Shown here piece by piece: positions 50,405 to 63,796 of a DNA stretch of 64,000 nt. Position numbers and translations under genes: made by a program. The stretch's first letter is position 1. Each line of letters starts with the position of its first letter. A model generated the notes under the pieces. The model saw nothing but the letters and a program-made list of their open reading frames with translations, made no database searches and was not told the DNA's origin. The DNA is taken from NCBI GenBank assembly GCA_964017045.1, contig OZ024807.1, positions 21,684,053 to 21,748,052 on the forward strand, given 5' to 3'. Origin of the DNA: Omphiscola glabra. Lineage: Eukaryota > Mollusca > Gastropoda > Lymnaeidae.

Positions 50405-51040
50405 TTTACAAACACCACTCTTTGGTCACAAACACTACTCGCCAGTCAACAATACCAAGCATTGGTCGCACACACACCACTCGTTGGTCGCACACACTCA
50501 CACCAGTCGTTGGTAGCACACACACACCACTCGTTGTTTGCACACACACCACTTCTTGGTCGTACACACCACTTGTTGGTCGTACACACCACTTGTTGGT
50601 CGCACACACGCACCACTCGTTGGTCGCACACACACACCACTCGTTGGTCGCACACACGCACAACTCGTTGGTCGCACACACACACCACTCGTTGGTCGCA
50701 CACACACCACTCGTTGGTCCCACACACACCACTCGTTGGTCGCACACACTCACACCAGTCGTTGGTAGCACACACACACCACTCGTTGTTCGCACACACA
50801 CCACTTCTTGGTCGTACACACCACTTGTTGGTCGTACACACCACTTGTTGGTCGCACACACGCACCACTCGTTGGTCGCACACACACACCACTCGTTGGT
50901 CGCACACACGCACAATTCGTTGGTCGCACACACACACCACTCGTTGGTCGCACACACACCACTCGTTGGTCCCACACACACCACTCGTTGGTCGCACAAA
51001 CACTCACCACACGTTGATAGCGCACACACACCACTTGCTG
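50405..51040. repeat. higher-order minisatellite, 252-bp period
   Basis: Basic unit of roughly 20-23 bp, CACACCACTCGTTGGTCGCA. A larger block recurs with a period of 252 bases (for example CTCACACCAGTCGTTGGTAG at 50,497 and 50,749). Since 252 is a multiple of 3, long open frames of up to 232 codons exist on both strands; these are not genes. Confidence 0.9.
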
Positions 51041-52051
51041 CATCATAGAGGTCAAAATTGGATATGAAATAACTTTAAACTGTATAAAATCCCGTAAGTG
51101 GCGATTCCGCAGTACATTCTTTAGTACTAAACACATTTTCGTCTTGGTTTCAATATAAACAGTATATATTATCATAGTTGATACTTAATCCAAAGTCTCT
51201 ACCGACACAGTATATTATCATAGATGACAAATGCTTCTAAATTTCTACCGACACATTATATGTTACCGTAGATAACACTTGCGTCTTGGTGTACCGACAC
51301 ACTATATATTACCAGAGATAACACTTGCGTCTAGGTTTATCGGCACATTATATATTACCATAGCAAACAAGTGTAGCTAGGTTGCTAAAGACACATTATC
51401 GATGGTTTATTCTATACCTGGAAACAATGACAATAAATTATGACTATTTAACATACAGATTTGAATATTAATTTTTTTCCGAAAGATCTATACAATGGTA
51501 AATCATTTGGTAGTAACTAAACATTCGAAACAGAAAACTTACACACATTGGTCAAATAAATATTTTTTAAAAAAATAATTAAGAACGTGAATAGTTTAAC
51601 ATGAACAGAAAACGTTCACAATGTATTGTTGACTTGTGACATCACACTATACATTCAGATTTACACATGCGTTTTTTCGCTACCAAGTATAAGACTATCC
51701 CAGATTCATTTACTAAGCTACAAGAAATGCCAATGGATCGCTAAAACCAATCAATGACGAGATCAGGCTATGACAGGTCGCGCAGATCATGACGGTCAAG
51801 CTACTCTACTGTTTAACCACCACCTCGACCTAACCCCAAATTGTAGATTTCTTTAAAGGAAAAAAAAATTCAGTCATAAATATTAGCAAAATATTTATAG
51901 TTGAATAACATGTGACATAGAAATTTTATAAACTTACTTGTAATACCTTTAAAATGTGATTTTTAAATAGTTATCTTTGGCGAAATATGGATATTTCAGA
52001 AACATTTGAATATAAAGCTTGGGTCAAAACACCTTGATGAATGATCTAAAC

Positions 52052-52249
52052 CAGTGGTTCTTAGCCTTCCTAATGCCGCGACCCTTTAGTGCAGTTCCTC
52101 ATGTTGTGGCGACCCCAAACCACACAATTTCTTTCGTTGCTACTTTATAATTGTAGATGAAATGTGTTTTTCCGATGGTCTCAGGCGACCCCTGTGAAGG
52201 GGTCGTTCGACCACCAATGGGGTCGCGACCCACATGTTGAGTACCACTG
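52052..52249 (-). mobile_element. SPIN-like hAT non-autonomous transposon, copy 3
   Basis: Perfect 8-bp TSD ATCTAAAC at 52044-52051 and 52250-52257. The orientation is reversed relative to copy 1, although it occupies the corresponding site in the duplicated block. Confidence 0.75.
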
Positions 52250-52452
52250 ATCTAAACCTTAGCAGGCAAATTTAAGCAATACATTTTTTTTTTTATAAGT
52301 ATGAAAAACATACATTACCTAGAGCACTTTCTACAAAAAGGGTCTCCGTGTTACTTTTATAAAGACTGATTTTGACTTACCTTAAACAGGATATAACGAT
52401 TAGTAGTATTAGGATGTCATGCCACCTTCAAAGGAGAAGGCCCTAGTGTGTG

Positions 52453-52458
52453 TTTATA
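52453..52458 (-). promoter_or_regulatory. TATA box of block B (intact) protease-like gene
   Basis: TATAAA on the minus strand, about 72 bases upstream of a GTAAGTC donor (exon end at 52381). The 5' UTR exon then splices to an acceptor at 48791 (TTCTTCCACAG). Conservation with block A across otherwise diverged sequence supports a promoter. The intron of about 3.6 kb holds the 252-bp higher-order minisatellite and two SPIN-like elements. Confidence 0.6.
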
Positions 52459-53509
52459 GTTTTTTGAAAATATTTGGATAGGTGTTTTCTCGAAAAATTA
52501 TCAAACTGCTGAATCGATAATTCGTATGTAAAAGTTAGCAAACGGTCTCGGGTCATTGCTTTTAAATGACGTGTTTATAAATAGATTTTGTTACTGGATA
52601 TGTAGGCCTACTCTCTAACCATGGAGTTGATAATGTACTTTAGTGTCATGCCTTGGCTAGGTGGTTTTGTTAAACTGTGTCGGTGTGTCGGTGATAAAAA
52701 AAGTTTTATTGTCTGTGTGAAGAACTTTAAAACATTTTTTAAAATTTAATAATTTTTTTTGAAATGATGAAAACAAAAATTAAATTATCTAGAATCCCAG
52801 TGTGAAATAGTTGTGTATAAAAAGATAGATTCATAGAAATACTTCGTTAACCTTAAATAGTGTTAGAAACATCCAAGTATACTCTTTTTAATCGGACCTA
52901 CAGTTACAGTTTTCTAATAAAATCAAACATACAATGCATTAAAACTTTACACAGGAACGTGTAGTATTTCAATAAAACTATATTATTGATAGATTCAAAT
53001 AATTACTCCCCGAACAATCAGTCAGCACAAGTTAAACTGAAAACATGTTTTAAAGATCTCCACGGTAGACAACTTGTAAATATGCTCGTCACTTTTTTCT
53101 ATTAATGGGTTATTAGCCTTATAAAAAACAAAACAACAACATTATTGTACAAAAATAGATACAACTTTTCTTTAAAATTCTGAATATAAGACTATTAGAA
53201 ACTATGATAAAAGTACTCTTCAAACGTAGAAAATGTAGGTTATATTCATTTTGTTTAAAAAGATGTAACAATTTGAACTTTAAAAAAAAAAAATATTTTG
53301 TATTTTTTTTGTTTTTGGACAATCAGTTTGTCTTAATAAAAACATTTGAGCAAAAATGTATGAACATTATTTTATTATTTATGACAACATAATGAATATA
53401 TTATAATTATTATTTGCAGTAAATATAGGAATGAATCTTAAAGGCAGAAACAGAGAATGCTCGAATCGGGACGCTTGCTGCAAAAAAAAATAATAATACA
53501 AAAGGACAA

Positions 53510-53765
53510 GATAAACCACTTTCCAAGAAAGCTCGAACCTAGGAAATTCTTGGCCCCAAAAGCTGACAGTTCGGGCCCCTTTCGTGTTTCAAACATTTGC
53601 GTATATTTAAAACCTCGAAAAAGGGCTGGCCCGTATTTAGCTCGGGTCCCTGACATGTGTCATGGTTGTCAAACCACCCATCCCTTAGATGCGGGCCTGA
53701 TCAAAGATTTTCCTTCAAAAACTTCTAGCATCTGCCTGATAAGATACTCTACGCTGACCAAACAA
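53510..53765. mobile_element. block B-specific insertion of unknown family
   Basis: Block A near 10,480-10,530 lacks this segment, while both flanks match (TCTTAAAGGCAGAAACAGA on the left, a CAC..ACGA motif and GAATGCAGA on the right). It is open for 103 codons in one frame, but the product resembles nothing I know. A transposon or SINE fragment is likely. Confidence 0.4.
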
Positions 53766-56629
53766 TAAAGAAGCTATAACCTCGCATCACACAACGACAG
53801 ATTAATGCACTGAATGCAGACAAATATTACATTTTATTTATAACTAATGACTCAGGATTTTTGCTGACCACGATACTGTTGCAATTTAAATGTATATCAT
53901 CTTTCTATTTCATTTCTACTAAATCGTGTTTCATCATAATAGAAGATTAAAAAACAAAAACAATGGTTACAATTATGAAAACGAAATTTTCAAACTAACT
54001 CTCCAGTTGTTGTCTGGTTAAAAAAAGAAAACACGATTTCTTTAATATATTGTTTATACAGTTCACTTGGTTCATAAAATAACATAAACCTAGAGATTTT
54101 TTTAAGTTTAGAAAAACACAGAGACGAAGGCTCGACGAAAACAACGTTTAGCACAACAGCATAAAAATCTTGGCACTGAAACGTATGCCAGGTATCAGTA
54201 ACTTATTTTTGCTTTGTTTCTATAATTCTTTCAACGTTTTTGTTTTTATTTTTACGTTTACGAAACGGATGTTTCTCATCGGTGCTATTATGTCGTTATT
54301 TTAACTCTTAAAATATTTAAAAATGAAAATGTAAAGAAAACAATTTGATGAATGATTTGTGAATTCAATTGTTTCAGTCAAAGAAATTTAATTATGCGTA
54401 TCCCGGCGTGAATTGTGTATTAAAGATTATACTGCATGCTTAAAATTCAAAAGAGATAAATAGTATATATTAAAAATCTGTGCTTTATTCAATGTTTATT
54501 TAAACTTAAAATTATTCTCTTAAGACATTAAACCATTTTCGCGTTTGTGAGGCCACGGGAGTGCACATTACAAAGTGTTTATCTTAACCTCAGGCCCAGA
54601 CGATGCCATAATGTCGCAGTTACATCTCTGAAGAGACGCTCTTTCCTTCTTGGCTGGGTTTATTTTCTCTGATCATAGATATAAGACACACATTGATGAT
54701 AGCAAAACTCTTATGACGTCTATCAGCATCAAACACATGAGACTTTCTGTTCCCTTCACATCAACGGGTATCCCGAAGAAAGTGGGCAGAAGTGGGATGA
54801 ATGCGACATTGCTTTCATAATATGCTTACATTTGTTTATGCAGACTCATCCGAAATCTTGTTAGCACCTAAGAACCCATCATCAATGGATAAAACGTAAC
54901 GGCTCGTAATTTAAATTTGAAGTCAGATGGTATAAATTATTTTTAAATCAGGGTCAAAGGTCCCCCCCCCAGGAATTCTCGACGTTCTCGATTTTTAATC
55001 TTTCATTTAATAAATACTCCAGAATTGATTTGAAGAATCTTACATTTTTTAAAAATAATATACCTTTGGTCACTAGTTAAAATTGCATTAGAATTATTTG
55101 CAATTTGCATTTATATTTCAAACGTATCTCCCCCTCCCACCCCACCCCTGTCAGCAAAATGCCCCTCTTAAATATAATATATAGCCTAATAAATTAATAG
55201 ATGCTTCCATGTCGTTGTGTTTCCCCCAAATGCCAGGCCCATCCGTGACATTGGGTGCTTCTTCGTAACGTTTTGGATTTTACCCAGTGCATTAAATCTT
55301 GATATATTAAGTTTCTTTTTAAAGTGTTAACACAAATTTGGGCCATATTAAATATCCAGATCCACCCCCCCCCAAACCCCCAGCGCCCAATAGCTTCGTG
55401 GGTTGCATGTGCATTGAGAACTCTCTGGTAGACGCACCTGGAATTATTCGTAGTATCATGTTAACAGACATAGATTGACGTAGAGCTCTTCCCTTGTTTT
55501 GCTATACATTTTAAATGGATCAAAGGTAACGCCTTCTCGTGCACTAAAGCTATATCCTGAAGTTTTATCGCCTACAGTTTTGCAGTAAAGCAGTAAGCAA
55601 GCAACGGCTGTCGTGGTTTACATCTACGTGAAACATTGCTCAAACACCAGAGCAACAATTTACGCATTTTTAAGTGGAGCAATGTACTCAATAGCTCGTG
55701 CTAATAAACATTCCTATAACACGTGAGTACGTTCTCTTTTCGTTTTTAAAGTGTATTTCTTGCACAAATTTCTAAGTGGTTACTATTGGAAACTAGAACT
55801 GAAAATTCTAATTCGGCTACTCGTTATTACTTCTTCTAGTTTTGAAGTATTTTATAATAATTTTAATATTGATTGATTATATTGATGAGTATGTTTTTGA
55901 TCATCTTATGAGTTGTGGTGTTGCGTTAGACGTTTACATTAAGTGTTTGCCCTTGGATCCTTGAGTGATAAGTTCTAGTTGCGCGATGAGACTTTACATC
56001 AAAATATTTGCAATCGAATCATTTATAGCAATCTGTTTAAGAACAAGGTGGATTGTCCTGTCACAGGATGTCAAACTCAACCCAGCTACCAGAGACCTTA
56101 AGTGTGTCCCAACCTTAGCCCCATCGGTAGGTGGGGGGGGGGGGGGTTCCTCGAACTCTTTCTCCTCCCCCAAACATTACTCTCTAATCACAATTATTTT
56201 TTAAAAATATATTGTAGCCCCAAAAGACTTCCTCATAGAATATGATTATAAAATGGGCTTCATGAATTAAAAAGGTTGGGAATCATTTATTTTATTTAAT
56301 TACTTTTTGTTCCCCTGGAGAAATTCTTCGTTGAAAAAACCCCATATAAATGAACAATTAAACGTGGCATGATAATTTCCATTTGGATGCAACCAGCACG
56401 TGTGAGCGAACGTATACCAATCCTATAAATTTAAGACTTGTTTCATTGTATGTATGTACATTTTTTGCATTGTCTTTGTACCACCTTTCTTATCACTTGG
56501 GCTTGTCTTACAGTTCATCTGTATTATTTAAAATGCTTTCTCTGTGGTTCGTTTTTGTTTTCCTCTTGTCATTTTATTACAACGATGTTTATGAACTCAG
56601 ACATTGCAATTACAGGATGCAGGCAGGCA

Positions 56630-56815
56630 TGGGATCAGGTGATCACCACGTCAGCTGTCTTGCTGCTTTAAGTAGTCAGTGTTTCTAAAGAAATATATGA
56701 TTACCAAATCAGACGTCATGATATTATAAAGAGCCACGTGATCATCAAGTCAGATATCAAGCTGTTATAAATAGCGTAAGTAATCACTACGTCAGAGTTC
56801 GTGCTGTTAAGTGGA
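56630..56815. repeat. degenerate tandem repeat of about 60 bp
   Basis: Three to four imperfect copies of GTGATCACCACGTCAG...TTGCTGTTATAAATAG units. Confidence 0.5.
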
Positions 56816-57309
56816 ATCTCTAGTTCGAGACACACACACATCCTGAGATCAATCACATCGTTTCTTTAATGGCTAACATCTGTGGCTTTGGTATATCTTC
56901 TACCCAATTACTGGAAAGTTACCAAAGACGCAATGCAATTAAAGTAACACCAAATGGCTTGCGTGGTGGCGTAGGACACAATGGTCCAAAGTAGTGTGCT
57001 TTTATTATGTTTAGGTTAAGTGCAGCAGTTTGAACTTGACATTTAATGATTTGTTGTAAAACACGTTCGGAATTATTTTTTTTGTTGTGTGTGTATTGAT
57101 CGAAATGTTGTCCCTAACTGTTGCACCATCTGCTTGCAGTCATGAGACAAATAGCGAGACGTTTCCACACAATTTTTCTTCCCAGTTTCAACGACTATAG
57201 AACGCAGCTTAGGAGTGTGCATGGAGTGTCTCGTCATCAACACAAAGCCAAAGGGGTGCAGTACTTGCTGATTAAGACGTTTAAATCGTGCTTACGATAT
57301 CAGTGCGGT

Positions 57310-57535
57310 TTAATCCGTTAAAAACACTTTCACGTGAACAGTGCAAGCTTAAACGTTAAAAACACGGTCACGTTAACAGTGCGAGCTTAAACGTTAAAAA
57401 CACGTTCAAGTTAAAAGTGCGAGCTTAATCGTTAAAAACACATTCACGTTAACAGTGCGAGCTTAAACGTTAAAAACACGCTAATGCCATCAGTGCGGAT
57501 TAAGACGTTAAAACATGCTCACATCATCATTGCGG
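57310..57535. repeat. 38-bp minisatellite
   Basis: About six copies of a unit starting GAGCTTAAACGTTAAAAACA and ending CGTTAACAGTGC. Confidence 0.85.
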
Positions 57536-58837
57536 ACCCTATGCAGCCGAACATTTAACCCATATTATTATTAACACCGATTATCCATATTCACTTAGTT
57601 ACAGTTATGAGTTCGGGGTTAACGTAAAATTACATCTCACGATTAACAAATGTAAAACTACTTTTGTGTCACATTTTAGGTCACTTATTCGCTGACTTTG
57701 ATTGAATATTTAGCAGAATTTGTATGTATTTTTTAAACATCTCTGTGGGTTCCAGCTGTCAACAAATTACAACGGTCGCCAGTTTTTCAAAATTATATCT
57801 CTGGTGATTACCGTCTTAGGAACAGTGTACACCTTGTATTGTCGCGCTTACTTTTCCATCCGTCCTCCAAATTGTTGTTATAAATAGTGATTTCAAGATC
57901 ACCACACCTAGTATTGTACATTACACCATTACAAGTATGTCCAAGATGGTATTAAGCTCTCCCCTGCAAACCAAATAAAAAATGGAAGATTTAAGAGAAA
58001 AAAAAATCCATAACCGTTATGTCACTAAAAGGTGACGGCCCCCGAGAAACGGGTGAACTTGAGATAAATACGGCACTGCACAACATTAGTGCAGGAGGAG
58101 AAGAGCAGCCATTGTAGTTTTGGTCTAAGAGTTTTGTTAGTTAATACAAAAACCAGGCCAAACATGCTGGTACCAGCATCAAGATGTTTCAATAATGCTG
58201 GTATCAACATATGCGTTTCAGGCCAATATCAAGATGTGCGACTACGAAACTATTTTTTATGATTACTTGGGTAAAAATTGTGTTAAAACTAAACCCATGC
58301 AATCTACTTCAAGAAGTTTGACTTCACCGTGATGCTGATTAAATTAGATTTAATAACAATGATACAATACTGATATTTCCCGGCTCACATGAGAGGAAGC
58401 CACGGCTCTCTCGGGCAATGGACAGTACAGACTGTGGAGCAGTGAACGCATGCCAATGCTATAAGGCCTGCCTGCATATCATACGGCCCTTGGAACGCAT
58501 GCGGCCCGCCAGTCCCTCATTGGCGGACAGCGAAGTAAGGAAATATTCTTCATTATTATCATTTTTTTAATAAGCCCCCCCCCCCTGTCCTATTATCTTT
58601 TGGCCCACACAAATCTTTCATAACGAATTATACAACAGTTTTCATAGGCCCCGCCTTACATTTTGAGTTGTGCAGGTATGCTATAGGGGATTATAAGTAT
58701 ACACATTATAGCTATTTTAATTTTTTTTAAAATTTAATTAATTTTTTTTTTCTTTCTAACATCGTGCTAAGAGAATGTCATAAGCAAATGTCTGCTTAAG
58801 GTCTTATAGCCGTTTGCACCTCGAGCGTTTAGAGTAG

Positions 58838-59090
58838 CACATATATATATATATATATATAGAAGCGTAAGAAGCGTTGAGAGTATCAGATATATAGAGG
58901 CGTAAGAAACGTTGAGAGTATCATATATATAGAAGCGTAGGAAGCGTTGAGAGTATTATATCTATAGAGGCGTAGGAAGCGTTGAGAGTATCAAATATAT
59001 AGAGGTGTAAGAAGCGTTGAGAGTATCAGATATATAGAGGCTTGGAAGCGTTGAGAGTATCAGATATATAGAGGCGTAGGAAGGAGGCTC
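58838..59090. repeat. 35-bp minisatellite with TA-rich head
   Basis: A (TA)n run at 58,839-58,862 followed by about seven copies of AGAGGCGTAAGAAGCGTTGA then GAGTATCAGATAT. Confidence 0.85.
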
Positions 59091-59589
59091 GGAATGGGTC
59101 GGCATCCGCCTGTGGCACCTTTTAATTTATTCTTATGGAGTGGGTAGCATTACGGAATACTGAATGGGCGTCGAAATCGTGGCTCGCACAGGGCGGTACA
59201 AAGACTTACAATTTCAGATATGGTTAAAGGCTACAGAGACAGTGAGTCATGTGTCTTTGTTGAAAAGCTGTGAAGGATTTCTTTGTCCTTAGATGTAACA
59301 AATGTGAGGATTTCTTTTAACAGTTAATATAGTAACCAGACAATGATACGTTGATTATTTCATGATATTAAATAGAAGAAAACATTTGAATATTACCGAA
59401 CCTTTACTACATAATTACTCTGTGTCTGGCACTCTTTAGAATTTAGAGCTGATCCTTGATTGAAGCATGCTATGTATTATGTGGTTACTAACTTTACATC
59501 AATCCGTATCAGGGATATTATGCTAGTAAATAGAGATACTTAGAGAAAAGAAAAATGTTTCGTTGCATTATTACCTTTCCATGGCATTA

Positions 59590-60185
59590 GCTGAATACCA
59601 GTAGGGCCATCCATTAAGTTAGTACCAGATAGGATACTCCATTTAGTTTAGTCCCAGATAGGGCCTTCCATTAGCTTATTACCAGAAAAGGAAATCAATT
59701 AGCTTATTCAAAGTTAGATCCCTCCATTAGCTTAGTAACATATAGGACCCTCCATTAGTTTTGAACAAGATATGGCCTTAGAATAGCTTAGTACCAGATA
59801 GTGCAATTCATTACCTTGTTACCAGGTAGGACCCTCCATTATGTTTGTACCGCATAGGTAGATCCCACAATTAGCTTACTATCTTATATGTCCATCACTT
59901 AGCTTAGTACTAGATAGGGCCCTCAATTAGCTTAGTACCAGATGGAGCAACCCATTACTTTAGTACCATATAGGGCCCTCTAAAGCATAGTATCAGATAT
60001 GACATACCATTAGCTTAGAACCAGATAGGTCTCTTAATCATCTTAGTACTAAATGTGTACATCCATTTGATAGTACTAGATAAGTCCCTGTATTAGCTTA
60101 ATAATAGATAGGGCCCTCTATTTGCTTAGTAAAATATAGGTCCCTACATAAGCTACTTACCAGATATGGCCCTAAATTAGAACTA
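59590..60185. repeat. degenerate 29-30-bp minisatellite
   Basis: Roughly 20 imperfect copies of CATTAGCTTAGTACCAGATA followed by GGGCCCTC. Confidence 0.85.
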
Positions 60186-60289
60186 AATGGGTATATTTAC
60201 GACATGTATGTTAACACTATGCATATGTAACGTTATGTAAATGTGACACTATGTAAATGTAACGTGACTTGTATGTGTTGTTGTTGTTC

Positions 60290-60580
60290 GTCCGTCAAAT
60301 CGTCTAGGACCAACCAGTCATCTGGTTAGGGGGGTGGTGGGTTACGATGGGTTTGTAGGTGGCTTGCCAATCCTATATGTGCTCTGAATATTCTGTGGCA
60401 CCGTGGGCAGGGGATAGTTGGTGCAGTTGTGGATTTAATAATGTTCTTTCGGGCTTGCGTGCGTGTCTCAATGATGGCCATGCTACTGGCTTCATAAGAT
60501 TTAGCCCCTATCTTGACCACTGATCTCCACCTGACTCTGCTCCCATTTAGTTGTGTCGATGCTGAAGGCCTTTAGTGCTA
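60290..60580 (-). mobile_element. LINE ORF2 C-terminal zinc-finger fragment
   Basis: The minus translation ends with TIPCPRCHRIFRAHIGLASH followed by LQTHR, a C2H2 finger typical of the C-terminus of this LINE class, preceded by ARKNIIKSTTAP. Severely 5' truncated. Confidence 0.7.
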
Positions 60581-63494
60581 CTTTCAGTGAGTTTTTGTAA
60601 CGTTAATGTATTTGACACTATGTATAAATGGTAAGATTTAAGACCAACCGAAGAAAACCGTGTAAATACCCATTGTTTTATTTTCTAAATTAGAGCAATT
60701 GTTAAGGCGAGGGATTTTTTTCCAGAACACGATACTTTGCATTTATAATTGTATAATATCGAGTGAGCACTCGTTCAACTGTGTAGTTAAGGGCGAGGTG
60801 AATCATTTGCACCTTGGGGGAAAAGTTAACAGGTAGACGCGTCAAAATATACGTGATGGAAGAACACTGACTGAACTCAAAAGAGTATGAATAGTGGTCA
60901 CAGTGAAGCGATTCGGGCCTTATGGCACTTAATTATTTATTATAAAGGTCCAGCGCTATCTGCAAATAGTAGCGATTTTTTTTTTCTTTTTCCCTGGAAG
61001 GAAGGAGTTAAAATCGTGTGTACCGGGAGGCACATACACTATCAAAATTATTCGTAAACTGCCAAGCAGCCGTTAATTTATTTAGCATATAAAATTATTC
61101 TATACATCTATTTAATCGTAAAGGCAAAATGTCAATGTTAGTTGAAAATAAATTATATGTTTTGTTTGAATATATTCACATCTTATCATTTATTTATTTT
61201 TTTTTGTTTTCATTCTGGCATTAACAAGAATAATCGGTAGACCAACTACTTTCTTATTATTCGTTCACAAAGAAAAAAAAAAAAGCTATTAAAAATAAAA
61301 TCTCATGCACTGAATACATTCACCAACGAAAATCTGAAATGACCTAACGTCCACCAAGAATCCCCACACATCACTCTCTCTCTCTTCATTGAAACACACA
61401 AAGAAAGTATCGAACTTTCTTCACATTTCTACTTTAGTGAACTAATGCTACAACAAAGAAACTTGGAAACAAGATGTCAGTTGAAATATTTGTTTAAACA
61501 AAACAAAACTTATTTTCATGTTTCATTTGCTTCTGATTTTTAAAAAAAAAATGTTTTAAAAGAAAAAGGAAAAAAAAACCACAAACCTACTTAAGGGATA
61601 TCCGCAACTGTGAAAGTACAAACACAAATGATGAAAATGTTTGGTTGAATCATTAACCATAAATACATGTTAAAGTCTGTATTTAAAAACAATACATAGG
61701 TCATCATTAAAATGTTCATTCAGGCTTGATGAAAATATTTTTTTTTTTAAAATTCTCTTTTTTAAAAAAACTGGTCATAATTGCAAATCTAATTAAGCTC
61801 ATATTTTGTAAATTATTTTGAAACAGTGACAAAAAACATTAGCGATTTTAATATTATTTTAATAAATGTATTTGTGAACAAATTATGTTGTTTTAGTAAA
61901 ATAAAATCTTGAGATTACTTTATCATGGTTGAAATACTTATAATGTGTGTTGATTTAAATTGTTATTCACTTAAAATAGTGTGTACTTTTCTCCTTTATA
62001 TCTGATTTTGGGATGAGTTTCTATTTGTTGCATTGTTGTTGTTTTTTTACTGCATATAATTTGTAATTTTACATTGTTCATAGGAATTCGTTTTCTTTTT
62101 TTTTTAATATTTGCATTCCGGGCCCACATCATGTCTGATAGTCTATGTATTGGCCCACTGATTAATTCAGTTTGCTAACCCCTGTTCTAAGCGAACAATT
62201 TAGCTAACTTAGCCGTCAGTAAGACAGCACTTAGACGGGCATAAACAAAGACCTTTTATTTAACGGAAGTTTTAATAGTTCAAGTAACGAATGACATTGT
62301 TTTTTTTTTTTTTTAATTTTTCCAGTTGTCCTTCTAAAAGAATATAATTATTGAAATAGGAGGATCATCAAATTCGTGAAACAAGTGTTAGCAAATCTTT
62401 AAAAACGAGGTTTAAAATGTTATTTAAAAAACTTTACAGTGAGTTTCTGGATTTTAGAACCGCTTTACGATAAACTCGCCATCTGTTGGACAATAAACCG
62501 ACCATTGTTAATGTGTAAGAAGTAGTAAATCTTTGAATGAGTCGATCTATTTCCCTTGTGATGTCTGATTTTTAACAGTCGTCCCAACTCTCTAGACACC
62601 AAATGAATCAGTGTGTTGCGTCTACTCGACTGGTGTTTGGTTTATTCTGTTCTTTGTTTGGAGCACATTTATAGACTCTCATAGGTAAAGATCTGTTTTT
62701 GGTAATTTTTCATTAAGGAATGATTTTTTTAAACTTAAAGTACAATAAGGTTGTAAAAATATGAGCTGTGTGTTCTGTGCATTGTACTTTCAAAATCAAG
62801 CATACATAATTGTCCTGGTTATCAAAAAAGTAACGATCTTTGTGGCATCCTATCTTTTCTTTTTCAATTAATGTTAGAATGATGTAAACGACGTTTCTTC
62901 ATTTATTTAGCTATATTTAGTCTTAATCATAATAAGAGGGAGAAACGGCAAAAAGCATGCAAGATAGAAGGAAATAACTAATGCAACGTGTAGGGAGACC
63001 TGAAATTGGCCAACAAAGAAACAAACGTGTTGTAAAAAAAGCCATAACTCATTGCAGAGGTTTTTTAAAGTAAAATGTACTTTTTTAAAATCATTAATAT
63101 ATTTTTTTCATACCAAATAGCTTAAACAATACTTTTTTGTTTAAATGTGCAACTAATGGCTGATGAACCAGTCGTAAAATTCGTGGTAGTTTCAGTTCCA
63201 TCATCCATCAATCCCTGTAACTATAAGAACTTTAGGCATACATTATGTGTATATTTTAATTTCATTTGTGTTAGTTATTTTTAGTATGTTTCAATTAATT
63301 AAATATTGTATGTATTTTGTATTACTAAAATTACTTAACAATAATAATAATTGCTTATACTTTCAACAGAATAAATTTTTTAATTAGTATTCTTTTATAG
63401 TTATGTCATGTTATTTGTTGAACTAACTGTTAGCAATGTGCGTATTCAACCTTCAAATAGAAACTATGACTGACCTCTTGAGATAACTGCACAC

Positions 63495-63625
63495 ATTTGA
63501 AAACCACTGTTCACAATTGAGAAGCATTGCAAACTTTTGGGAATCACTGAATATATATGACAATCATTGCACACATTTGAGAAACATTGCGCACATTTGA
63601 GAACCATTGCGCACATTTGAAAACT
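63495..63625. repeat. 20-bp degenerate minisatellite
   Basis: Five to six copies of CACACATTTGAGAAACATTG, about 170 bases before the right-edge gene. Confidence 0.7.
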
Positions 63626-63755
63626 TTTTCACTTTCAAGCGTTCTTTTTCTCTAACATGTCATATGGAATTTGACTTGAATATTTAAAAAAAATTATTTT
63701 ATATTCCAGAAAACCGGGTTTTACAGCTACATTAGTTCCCTCTGAGGTCATAAGA

Positions 63756-63763
63756 TATAAATA
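63756..63763 (+). promoter_or_regulatory. TATA box for the right-edge secreted-protein gene
   Basis: TATAAATA sits 41 bases before the ATG at 63,797, consistent with a start of transcription around 63,785. Confidence 0.5.
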
Positions 63764-63796
63764 CATTTAGCATTTTGTCTGCTGGATCTTGCCACT

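Larger units (their letters stand above)
44670..54210. repeat. segmental duplication block B
   Basis: Paralog of block A in the same orientation, centre to centre about 44 kb away. It holds the intact protease-like gene. Sequence found here and not in block A includes the 19-bp array near 47.5 kb, the 252-bp higher-order array at 50.4-51.0 kb and an insert of about 250 bp near 53.51-53.76 kb. Confidence 0.75.
54210..63490. other. intergenic region rich in tandem repeats
   Basis: Besides the listed minisatellites and one LINE tail no gene is supported. Some GC-richer patches (58,380-58,520; 58,020-58,210) look like old interspersed repeats of unknown type. Confidence 0.5.

Noticed and set aside
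50369..51175. Long open frames (up to 232 codons) on both strands
   Set aside because: They follow the 252-bp minisatellite; His/Thr-rich or Cys/Val-rich translations in all frames show period artefact, not coding.
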